A DNA stretch of 64,000 nt from Rufibacter sediminis (lineage in GTDB: Bacteria > Bacteroidota > Bacteroidia > Cytophagales > Hymenobacteraceae), in NCBI RefSeq assembly GCF_014269285.1, contig NZ_JACOAF010000041.1, positions 271,086 to 335,085 of the forward strand, written 5' to 3'. Within the stretch, counting starts at the first letter, position 1, and each line of letters starts with the position of its first letter. Position numbers and translations under genes: made by a program. Shown piece after piece: positions 16,801 through 24,295 of this stretch. The notes beneath the pieces were generated by a model, which saw nothing but the letters and a program-made list of their open reading frames with translations, was not told where the DNA came from and did no database searches.

Positions 16801-18267
16801 CTATTCCTGTACTCTCTGAAAGCGTTTCCCGAACAGAAAATACACCGGAATACCTACGCCCACCAGAATGAGGCCGGGCCAGGAATAGTTGGGTTTGTAG
16901 ATCAGGAGCACGATGCAGATAAAAGACGCCATGAGAATGTACAGCGCCGGCAGCACCGGGTAACCGATGGCTTTGTACGGCCGGGGCGCATCTGGCATGG
17001 TGCGGCGCAGAATGAAGATGCCCGCAATGGTGAGAATGTAAAACAGAAGCACCGCAAAGATCACGTAGTCCAGCAAATCTGAGTAACGACCCGATAAACA
17101 CAGCACGCAGGCCCACACGCACTGGATTGCCAAGGCGGCGCCGGGCACGCCGTTCTTGTTCAGTTTGGCCATGTTCGGGAAAAACAGGCCGTCTTTGGCC
17201 ATGGCGTAGTACACCCGCGGGGCAGAAAGAATCACGCCGTTGTTGCAGCCAAAGGTAGAGATCATAATCAGGATGGCGATGGCGATGGTCGCGGGCGCAC
17301 CGCCAATGACTTCAGCCACGGCCGTTCCCACCCGGTCATTGCTGGCGAACTGAAGCCCGCGGCTCAGGGCGTCTGTCGCGCCCGGGTCTCCCTGCAAAGG
17401 CAGAATGGTGAGGTACACCACGTTGATCAGGATGTACAGGATGGTCACCAACGCCGTCCCGATGGCCATGCTCAGCACAATGGTGCGCTTGGGATTCACG
17501 ATCTCATCGCCGGAGAACCCGATGTTGTTCCAGGAATCTGAGGAGAAAAGCGACCCGATCATGGCCGTGCTGATGCCCACCAACAAGGCCCAACCCGACA
17601 GCGTGGTGCGGGTGATGGCCCCGCTTTCCTTGTCCAGCACCACCGACTGCGCATCCCAGAGATTAGAGAAGTTCAGGTCGATGACATCCGGATTGGTGCC
17701 CAGAAGCAAGCCGAAGCCCAGCAGCGCAAACAATGCGATCAGCTTGGTACTCCCGAAGATATTCTGAATGATGGTCCCGTTCCTGACGCCTTGCTGGTTG
17801 ATCAAGGTCAGCAGTACAATGGAGGCGATGGCCAGCAACTGCACCGTGTTGAACTGCAAAAAGCCCAGATCCAGGAGCACGTTCTCTTCCGAAAACCAGG
17901 GTGCCAGCACGCCGGTAAACCGCGCAAACGCCACGCCCACCGCCGCAATGGTGCCGCTCTGGATGACCAGGAAAAGTGTCCACCCGTAGAGGAAAGCCAC
18001 CAGCGGCCCGTAAGACTCCCGCAGGTACACGTATTGCCCGCCCGCGCGGGGCATGAGGCTGGTCAGTTCGCCGTAGCTCAGGGCGCCGGCCAGGGTCATC
18101 AGGCCCGTAAGGCCCCACACCAAAAGCAGGTAACCGGTGCTGCCCACCGATCGGCCGATGTCCGCACTGACAATAAAAATACCGGACCCAATCATGGAAC
18201 CGGCCACCAACATGACGGCATCAAATAATTTGATCTCGCGCTTAAATCCCGTAGAGGTTTCAGACAT
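16801..18267 (-). CDS. APC-family amino acid permease
   Basis: 488 residues with about 12 hydrophobic segments. The first helix carries the family signature GSMIGSGIFIVSADIGR; SYGELTSLMPRAGGQYVYLRESYGP follows. These proteins carry amino acids across the inner membrane by proton symport or exchange. The sequence is most like the LAT-type branch, with a long segment between helices containing NVVYLTILPLQGDPGATDALSRGL. Substrate unknown. It is a single gene. Confidence 0.9.
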   Translation of the reverse strand: MSETSTGFKREIKLFDAVMLVAGSMIGSGIFIVSADIGRSVGSTGYLLLVWGLTGLMTLAGALSYGELTSLMPRAGGQYVYLRESYGPLVAFLYGWTLFLVIQSGTIAAVGVAFARFTGVLAPWFSEENVLLDLGFLQFNTVQLLAIASIVLLTLINQQGVRNGTIIQNIFGSTKLIALFALLGFGLLLGTNPDVIDLNFSNLWDAQSVVLDKESGAITRTTLSGWALLVGISTAMIGSLFSSDSWNNIGFSGDEIVNPKRTIVLSMAIGTALVTILYILINVVYLTILPLQGDPGATDALSRGLQFASNDRVGTAVAEVIGGAPATIAIAILIMISTFGCNNGVILSAPRVYYAMAKDGLFFPNMAKLNKNGVPGAALAIQCVWACVLCLSGRYSDLLDYVIFAVLLFYILTIAGIFILRRTMPDAPRPYKAIGYPVLPALYILMASFICIVLLIYKPNYSWPGLILVGVGIPVYFLFGKRFQRVQE

Positions 18268-18392
18268 AGAAACTAGTGACGAAAGAAGATGGAAGCAATT
18301 GTGAAGGGAAGGAGGAAGAAATGAGCAGAGACAGGTTCTCCGCTCATTTCCGGTGTGAGTCCTGATTCAGAACTCGGAACTAACTGTCCTGT

Positions 18393-18614
18393 TTATACTT
18401 TGCGCGGCGGCAACTCAAAGGCCACGGCGTTGTGCTCAAAATGACCTTTGTGCGAACCGTCACAGAAAGGCTTGTTCTGGGATAAACCGCAGCGGCAGAT
18501 AGACACCACTTCGCGGCCCTGTAGGTTGTACTCGTTGCCCTGCGGATCTACTATGATAAACTCGCCTTCAATTTTAAGCGAGCCGTTGTTGTTCACGGTA
18601 AGTTTTGTTTTCAT
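18393..18614 (-). CDS. CDGSH iron-sulfur domain protein
   Basis: 73 residues. The 2Fe-2S binding motif is complete: Cys40, Cys42, Cys51 and His55 in CRCGLSQNKPFCDGSH. Small bacterial CDGSH proteins hold a redox-active, pH-labile 2Fe-2S cluster. No partner gene is adjacent. A TATCTTTG box on the minus strand at 18713-18720 could be its -7 promoter element. Confidence 0.92.
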   Translation of the reverse strand: MKTKLTVNNNGSLKIEGEFIIVDPQGNEYNLQGREVVSICRCGLSQNKPFCDGSHKGHFEHNAVAFELPPRKV

Positions 18615-18957
18615 GCTGTTTTTAAGAAAATAGGGGTAAAAGGTAAAGAAACGGTGAGGCGGAAGAATCTGTCTGCTCCGGTGCTGTCACCGGAAAACAG
18701 GACAGCCTCGATCCAAAGATAGTATTTTTGCCCAAAGCTTTACATTTGGCTTTGGGATTCTGCGCAAAACCTTGTCCGCGCCTGGCAGCTGGAAAGGAGC
18801 TTTGACCAATGGTGAAAGGGCGAAAAGAGCGGCAGAACCAGGCTCCAGATTTGCATGCTGCCCAAAATTTTCGGTGTTTTAACCTTGGAGGCAGGGCTGC
18901 GTACGTATAAATACGTTAGCTTGTGCGACTTCTAAAGCGTAAAATTTAAGTTATTCT
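18615..18957. other. Non-coding divergent promoter region
   Basis: 343 bp between the CDGSH gene and the OmpA gene. On the plus strand a TATTTTTG box overlaps the minus-strand TATCTTTG box near 18713-18730, and a small palindrome ACGTATAAATACGT lies at about 18903-18916, 40 nt before the OmpA start. Nothing gene-like is seen. Confidence 0.35.
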
Positions 18958-19803
18958 ATGAAAAAAAACTTCTTGACCCCTGTGTTGCCCGCCGTTCTGG
19001 CGTTAGGCCTGTTAGGATCTTGTGTGTCATCCAAAAAATATGAGGCCGCCTTGGCGGAGAACCGTTCCCTGGTAGTGTTGCAGGACGAACTGACCCGCCA
19101 GAAAGCCGAGCTGGAAAGCGAGCGGGCCCGTCTGCAGCAAGACAAAGAGCGCCTAAACCAGGAGAAAGCCGATCTGGCCAGCGAAAAAGCCTCCACCGAG
19201 GCTTCCCTCAGAACCAACCTGAACTCCAAAAACCAGCAGGTAGATAAACTCTCCGCCGATCTGCAGGCCCGCGAAGCCCGCCTGGCCGAGATGCAACGCA
19301 TCTTAGACGAGAAAGACCGCGCCGTGAACAACCTTCGGCAGGTGGTGAGCAAAGCCCTGCTGGGTTTCAAAGCCTCAGACTTAACGGTAGACGTGCGCAA
19401 CGGGAAAGTATATGTCTCGCTCTCCAACCAGCTGCTGTTCAAGTCCGGCTCTACCAAAGTAGACGCGCAGGGCCAGGAAGCCTTGAAGAAACTGGCCGGA
19501 GCCCTGCAGAACCAGCAAGACGTGAACGTGGTGGTAGAAGGCCACACCGATGATGTGCCCGTGGCCAGAGGCACCGCCGGCATGCAGGACAACTGGGACC
19601 TGAGCGTGCTGCGCGCCACCGAGATCACCCGTATCCTCACCGAGTCCGGGGTGGCCCCGCAGCGGGTAACGCCATCGGGCCGTTCCAAGTACGTGCCGGT
19701 TGACCCCGCCACCACCGCCGATGCCCGCCAGAAAAACCGCCGAACCGAGATCATCCTCACCCCGAAACTGGATGAGCTTTTCCAGATTCTGGAGAAAAAC
19801 TAA
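18958..19803 (+). CDS. OmpA-family peptidoglycan-binding lipoprotein
   Basis: 281 residues. Lipobox LLGSC, then a coiled coil over about residues 30-130 (repeated LESERARLQQDKERLNQEK), then an OmpA C-terminal domain starting near LSNQLLFKSGSTKVDAQG. The peptidoglycan-contacting region EGHTDDVPVARG, NWDLSVLRATEITRIL and KNRRTEIIL is intact. It probably tethers the outer membrane to the cell wall. The next gene (20047) is in the same direction but separated by a terminator. Confidence 0.92.
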   Translation: MKKNFLTPVLPAVLALGLLGSCVSSKKYEAALAENRSLVVLQDELTRQKAELESERARLQQDKERLNQEKADLASEKASTEASLRTNLNSKNQQVDKLSADLQAREARLAEMQRILDEKDRAVNNLRQVVSKALLGFKASDLTVDVRNGKVYVSLSNQLLFKSGSTKVDAQGQEALKKLAGALQNQQDVNVVVEGHTDDVPVARGTAGMQDNWDLSVLRATEITRILTESGVAPQRVTPSGRSKYVPVDPATTADARQKNRRTEIILTPKLDELFQILEKN

Positions 19804-19853
19804 ACTGGTGCGGTGCTCTTATAGGCACTAGAAGATTGGCATCAATCCCTTGA

Positions 19854-19895
19854 AAGGCCCTGCCCGGAGCATCTCCGGCGGGGCCTTCGTTTTTG
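19854..19895 (+). terminator. Terminator after the OmpA gene
   Basis: GC-rich stem AAGGCCCTGCCCGGAG with CTCCGGCGGGGCCTT (one bulge) followed by CGTTTTT. Confidence 0.8.
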
Positions 19896-19925
19896 GGCCG
19901 TTTTTGGAAAATCAGCTTAAAAACG
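19888..19925. repeat. Dispersed palindromic element, copy 9
   Basis: CGTTTTTGGGCCGTTTTTGG then a diverged right arm ending TTAAAAACG. It overlaps the U-tract of the OmpA terminator. Confidence 0.55.
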
Positions 19926-20004
19926 CAGCGCCTGCCAGATACGGTGTTCCACCGTTTTGGCGTTGTTCTTGCTATAGAGAAAGCAGGCCTTTCAGGAAAA
20001 TTTT

Positions 20005-20012
20005 TACCTTTG
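20005..20012 (+). promoter_or_regulatory. Candidate -7 promoter box
   Basis: TACCTTTG matches the Bacteroidota TAnnTTTG element, 34 nt before the next start codon. No well-placed -33 TTG box was found. Confidence 0.35.
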
Positions 20013-20046
20013 ATTTGGCATCCGACAAACCCTTTACAAGACAACT

Positions 20047-20715
20047 ATGCAAAAAGGAACGATTCTGGGACTGGTTCTGGGCGTGACAACCGTGTTCTCC
20101 TCCCCGGCCTGGGCGCAGGAAACCGAGAAGAAGGAAACCCTACCCGCCACAGAAACCCAGGAGTCTGCCGTAGAGCAGGACCTGCGGAGCTTCAAGGAAT
20201 GGGTGAAGCTTCAGTCTGACAAAGTTTCCACTACCACCCGCGCCGAGTGGCCAACTATTAAGAGCGACTTCGCGCGGCAGGCCAATAAGATTGAGAGCAG
20301 CTTTCAGGGCCTCTCTGAAACTTCCAAGCGCGATTTTCTGGAGCTGAAAACCAGGTTCCAGGAACTGGAGGCCAGGCCCATGGCCGATGAGGTACCGCTT
20401 CAGGCCGAGGAAGTGCGGCTGCGCGAAAAAGAACTGTTGGGCTCCTTCGGGAATGTGCAGAACATCAGCGCCATCCACATGCGCGAAGCCTACATCCGGT
20501 TTATGCAGAACGTGCGCGTGAAACGCCAGAACTGGACCTCCCGCGACTGGGACTACGCCCAGTACATCCTCCAGAACCTGGGCAAGCGCAAAGCAGCCGT
20601 GGAAGACGAGCTTACTCCCTTAGACGAACTTAAGATCCGGACCCTGATTGGCGAATTCCATACCCTGCGTTCTGGTCAGGAGTTCAAGGAGCAGAAGAAA
20701 GCCAAGAAGCAGTAA
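20047..20715 (+). CDS. Uncharacterised secreted helical protein, paralogue of 11955-12641
   Basis: 222 residues with a signal peptide ending in PAWAQE; unlike its paralogue it has no lipobox Cys. The body is charged and helical. Shared signature with the 11955 protein: MREAYIRFMQNVR, KRQNWTSRDWDY, VEDELTPLDELKI and EFHTLRSG. No known family is recognised. The pair suggests an envelope helical family with one lipidated and one soluble member. Confidence 0.7.
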   Translation: MQKGTILGLVLGVTTVFSSPAWAQETEKKETLPATETQESAVEQDLRSFKEWVKLQSDKVSTTTRAEWPTIKSDFARQANKIESSFQGLSETSKRDFLELKTRFQELEARPMADEVPLQAEEVRLREKELLGSFGNVQNISAIHMREAYIRFMQNVRVKRQNWTSRDWDYAQYILQNLGKRKAAVEDELTPLDELKIRTLIGEFHTLRSGQEFKEQKKAKKQ

Positions 20716-20763
20716 CCACCGGCACCAGGAAACCAGCTTCCCGGTTGCGGTTCTCCCATTATA

Positions 20764-20818
20764 CACCGAGGCCGTTTAGGGCCAGTTTTTGAAAAACTGG
20801 CCCTAAACGGCCTCGGTG
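20764..20818. repeat. Dispersed palindromic element, copy 10 (perfect 55-bp palindrome)
   Basis: 27-bp arms identical in complement around a single central G (20791). Core reads GCCGTTTAGGGCCAGTTTTT. It lies between two convergent genes, followed by GTTTTAAG, and probably works as a bidirectional terminator. Confidence 0.9.
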
Positions 20819-20838
20819 GTTTTAAGCAGTAAACCCGA

Positions 20839-21123
20839 TTACAGGCTGTCTTTCAGCACCTGGTTCTGGGTGGTGTTGGAGTTGGAGTTGTTGGATTCTC
20901 CCCGGGTTTCAGAATTGCCCACGCGGGTTTGCGTTTTCTCGGTGGCCGCGGCCCCGGTGGTGTCATCGGTAGGCGCATTCACAATGCTGCTGTTATTATT
21001 GGGGTTGCTGGAATTCTGCGCCGCGTCTGTTCCCGCCGAGTTGGTGTTTCCGCCGGTCTGGGAATCACAGGCCACAAAACTGGTGCTACCAGCCACGGCC
21101 AATATCATGAGTAGTTTTTTCAT
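20839..21123 (-). CDS. Small Asn/Ser/Thr-rich lipoprotein
   Basis: 94 residues from the ATG at 21123, which starts a clear lipoprotein signal (MKKLLMILAVAGSTSFVAC). The mature part is low-complexity (Asn, Ser, Thr, Gly) and probably disordered. No function can be assigned. An upstream in-frame start at 21258 is rejected because it buries the signal peptide. Confidence 0.65.
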   Translation of the reverse strand: MKKLLMILAVAGSTSFVACDSQTGGNTNSAGTDAAQNSSNPNNNSSIVNAPTDDTTGAAATEKTQTRVGNSETRGESNNSNSNTTQNQVLKDSL

Positions 21124-21490
21124 AGTGTAGGTGTTTTTAAGCTCTGTTTCACATACTCTAAACTGGCAAAGCCGCAAAAAAGTTATGGGGCTCCTATGGG
21201 CCGAGGATCGCATCAGAAAACACCAGTGAAAAAGGCCTAAAGCAGGATCTAAAAACAAAGGCAGGAGCTAAGTGTTCAAACCTGTTTTCGGCCTTCTTTC
21301 CTGAAAACGGGCCTGAAACGGCAGGGGCGGCAACACAGGGCCAGGGAAGAAAATATAGGTCGCAGCGCGGCGGTAATTCAGCTTTCTACTGACGGCACTT
21401 CCTGTAAAATTCCATAGCTTTACCGGAGGATGCTTCTGGCTGAACCAGTACAGGCTTCCTTTTAGATCATCTGACCTCTTGAACGTAGAC
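21124..21490. other. Divergent non-coding region with palindromic element
   Basis: Separates the small lipoprotein gene and the PIG-L gene. It holds palindromic element copy 11 and no gene-like frame; no confident promoter pair was found. Confidence 0.4.
21281..21321. repeat. Dispersed palindromic element, copy 11
   Basis: CCTGTTTTCGGCCTTCTTTC / CTGAAAACGGGCCTGAAACGG. One of two copies sitting between divergent genes. Confidence 0.6.
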
Positions 21491-23980
21491 ATGACTTCTG
21501 TACGTGTTGTAGTGGCCTCCCTGCTTCTGGCTTGCGGGGCCTCCTCCCCCTCCCTCGCGCAAGCGCCTAAAAAGCCAGACGCCGCCGATATCAGGCTGGC
21601 GCTGGATAAACTCAACGTGCTGGGCAGCGTTCTGTACTTTGCGGCCCACCCCGATGACGAGAATACCCGCCTGATTGCCTACCTGGCCAACGAACGCAAA
21701 CTTCGGACCGGCTACCTGTCCCTCACCCGTGGCGATGGCGGCCAGAACCTCATTGGCTCAGAGATCAGGGAAGAGCTGGGCATCATCCGGACGCAGGAAC
21801 TACTGCAAGCCCGCCGGGTAGACGGCGGCGAACAGTTTTTCAGCCGGGCCAACGACTTCGGGTTTTCCAAAAATCCCGCCGAAACGTTCACCATCTGGAA
21901 CAAAGAGCAAGTGCTGGCCGATGCCGTCTGGACCATCCGGAAATTCCGGCCCGATGTCATCATCACCCGTTTCTCGCCGGAGCCCAGCGGCACCCACGGC
22001 CACCACACCGCCTCGGCCATGATCGCGGTGGAAGCCTTTGATGCCGCCGCCGATCCCAAGCGTTTCCCCGAGCAGCTGAAAACCGTGGAGCCCTGGCAAG
22101 CCAAACGCCTGCTCTGGAACACCTCCTCGTTTTTCTACAGCCAGAACCAGAAATTTGACACCTCAGACAAACTGGTGCTGGATGCGGGTGTCTACAACCC
22201 CTTGCTGGGAAGGTCCTACAACGAAATTGCCGCCCAGAGCCGCAGCATGCACAAAAGCCAGGGTTTCGGGAGCAGCGGAACCCGAGGCGAGGCCGTGGAA
22301 TATTTCGAGTTCCTGAAAGGCGCGCCCGCCAAGACCGATGTGCTGGAAGGCGTGTCTACGTCCTGGAGCCGGGTGCCCGGCAGCAAAGACGTGGCCCAGC
22401 TGTTAGGCGAAGCGTTGAAGTCGTATAATCCGGCTAATCCGGCCGCGTCTGTGCCCGTTTTGTTGAAAGCCCACGCGGCGCTAACCAAATTGCCGGCCTC
22501 TTACTGGAAAACGGTGAAGCAGCAGGAACTGCAGGAGGTACTCAAAGCCTGCCTGGGCCTGTATCTGGAAGCGTCGTCGGTGAGGGACTATTCGGTTTCG
22601 CCGGGTGAGCAGGTGGCGTTGTCGCTGGAGGCCGTGAACCGTTCTGCCGTTCCGGTGACCCTCACCAAAGTAGAGTACCTGTTCGCTCATCAGGATACCA
22701 CGTTGCAGCAGAAACTGGAGATGAACAAGCCGTTGTTTCTCAAGACTTCTAAAACGGTTCCGGCGGCCATGCCTTATTCTCAGCCCTACTGGTTGCAGGT
22801 GCCCGGTTCCGTCGGCATGTTCCGGGTAGATGATCCGGCCTTGATTGGTCTGGCCCAGAACCCCGCCGCGGCGCAGGTAAACCTCCATCTGACGGTGCAG
22901 GGGCAACCGTTCACCTTTGCCGTGCCGGTGGTGTACAAGCGCACCGATCCCGTGGAGGGCGAGCAGTACCGTCCGTTTGAGATTGCGCCGCCGGTTTTCG
23001 TGAACATCACCGAGAAAGTCTACGTCTTCGCCGATGCCCAACCCAAACCCGTGACCGTGCGGGTGCGCGCTGGAAAAGACCAGGTAGAGGGCCAAGTCTC
23101 ATTGCGTCTGCCGGAAGGCTGGCGTTCTGAACCGGCCAATCATTCCATCAAACTAAGCCAGAAAGACGAGGAGCAGACGTTTACGTTCCAGGTGTACCCG
23201 GGGGCAGCTCAGACGGAGAGCGCCATCAGCGCGGTGGTCACCTCCAAGGGCAAAACGTATTCCCAAAGCCTCAGAACCATCCAGTACGCGCACATTCCTA
23301 CCCAAACCCTTTTCCCCGAGGCCGTAGCCAAAGCGGTGAAACTGGACCTGAAGCGGAAAGGGCAGGTGATTGGCTACCTGATGGGAGCCGGTGATGAAGT
23401 ACCCGCAAGTTTGCAGCAGATTGGCTACGCCGTGGAGCAGTTACGCGTAGAGAACCTGTCGGCGGCGGCCTTGCAGAAATACGATGCCGTGGTGGTGGGC
23501 GTGCGGGCGTACAATACCATGGAACGCCTCAAATTTCAGCAGCCTCAGCTTCTGCAGTATGTGCAGAATGGCGGAACGCTGGTGGTGCAGTACAATGTGA
23601 GCAACGGATTGGTCACTCCCAACCTGGGGCCTTACGCCCTGAAGCTGTCCAACGACCGCGTGACGGTGGAGGATTCTGACGTGCGGTTCCTGAAACCCAA
23701 TCATCCGGTCCTGAATACCCCTAACAAGATCACCGAGCAGGATTTCCGGGGATGGGTGCAGGAACGTGGATTGTATTTTCCCAATCAGTGGGCCCCGGAG
23801 TACGAGGCCATCCTTTCTGCCAATGACCCGGGAGAATCGCCCAAAGACAGTGGTTTGCTGGTGGCCAAGTACGGCAAAGGCTACTATGTGTATACCGGGT
23901 ATTCGTTTTTCAGGGAATTACCGGCCGGCGTGCCCGGCGCATATCGGTTGTTCGTGAACATGCTTTCGTTAGGGAAATAG
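21491..23980 (+). CDS. Large PIG-L/LmbE family deacetylase with C-terminal glutamine-amidotransferase-like domain
   Basis: 829 residues from the ATG at 21491 (TTG at 21479 rejected). A signal peptide ends near SLAQA. The PIG-L domain has the metal-binding AHPDDE motif (residues 52-57) and the THGHH motif (168-172), so the zinc site looks complete. PIG-L enzymes remove acetyl groups from N-acetylglucosamine-containing substrates. A beta-rich middle follows, then from about residue 620 a segment resembling the class I amidotransferase-like fold (VIGYLMGAGDEVP, YDAVVVGVRAYNTM, LLQYVQNGGTLVVQYN). The secreted location suggests action on glycans or cell-wall sugar. The palindromic element starts at the very next base. 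Confidence 0.9.
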   Translation: MTSVRVVVASLLLACGASSPSLAQAPKKPDAADIRLALDKLNVLGSVLYFAAHPDDENTRLIAYLANERKLRTGYLSLTRGDGGQNLIGSEIREELGIIRTQELLQARRVDGGEQFFSRANDFGFSKNPAETFTIWNKEQVLADAVWTIRKFRPDVIITRFSPEPSGTHGHHTASAMIAVEAFDAAADPKRFPEQLKTVEPWQAKRLLWNTSSFFYSQNQKFDTSDKLVLDAGVYNPLLGRSYNEIAAQSRSMHKSQGFGSSGTRGEAVEYFEFLKGAPAKTDVLEGVSTSWSRVPGSKDVAQLLGEALKSYNPANPAASVPVLLKAHAALTKLPASYWKTVKQQELQEVLKACLGLYLEASSVRDYSVSPGEQVALSLEAVNRSAVPVTLTKVEYLFAHQDTTLQQKLEMNKPLFLKTSKTVPAAMPYSQPYWLQVPGSVGMFRVDDPALIGLAQNPAAAQVNLHLTVQGQPFTFAVPVVYKRTDPVEGEQYRPFEIAPPVFVNITEKVYVFADAQPKPVTVRVRAGKDQVEGQVSLRLPEGWRSEPANHSIKLSQKDEEQTFTFQVYPGAAQTESAISAVVTSKGKTYSQSLRTIQYAHIPTQTLFPEAVAKAVKLDLKRKGQVIGYLMGAGDEVPASLQQIGYAVEQLRVENLSAAALQKYDAVVVGVRAYNTMERLKFQQPQLLQYVQNGGTLVVQYNVSNGLVTPNLGPYALKLSNDRVTVEDSDVRFLKPNHPVLNTPNKITEQDFRGWVQERGLYFPNQWAPEYEAILSANDPGESPKDSGLLVAKYGKGYYVYTGYSFFRELPAGVPGAYRLFVNMLSLGK

Positions 23981-24018
23981 CGTTTCAGGGCTGATTTTCT
24001 AAAATCGGCCCCAAAACG
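23981..24018. repeat. Dispersed palindromic element, copy 12
   Basis: CGTTTCAGGGCTGATTTTC / AAAATCGGCCCCAAAACG. It begins immediately after the PIG-L stop codon. Confidence 0.7.
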
Positions 24019-24169
24019 GAGATTCGTACCAGTAATCCTTGCCAGATGAACTACCAGTTTTATGCGGATGGATCAAATCATTCTTAGGTAAGACCGTTCA
24101 TCAATAAGAAGCAAGAACCACCTAAACGCTACACCGGGCAGATGTGCCCTCCACCTCATCCCAGACACC

Positions 24170-24295
24170 ATGACCAAAGGAGATATAGACCCGCCGCCCT
24201 TCTTTAAGAGTTGGACCTCCATGTACTGGTTGGTGCTGGGCGTGCTGGCGGTCCTAATCCTGTTGTTTTACCTCATTACCGAAGCCTACAAATGA
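24170..24295 (+). CDS. 41-residue single-pass membrane protein coupled to the symporter
   Basis: Translation begins MTKGDIDPPPFFKSWTSMYW and continues into one hydrophobic helix (LVLGVLAVLILLFYLI) ending TEAYK. Its stop codon overlaps the symporter ATG in the sequence ATGA (24292-24295), a sign of translational coupling. The size, single helix and coupling suggest a small accessory subunit of the symporter. I recognise no named family. Confidence 0.7.
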   Translation: MTKGDIDPPPFFKSWTSMYWLVLGVLAVLILLFYLITEAYK

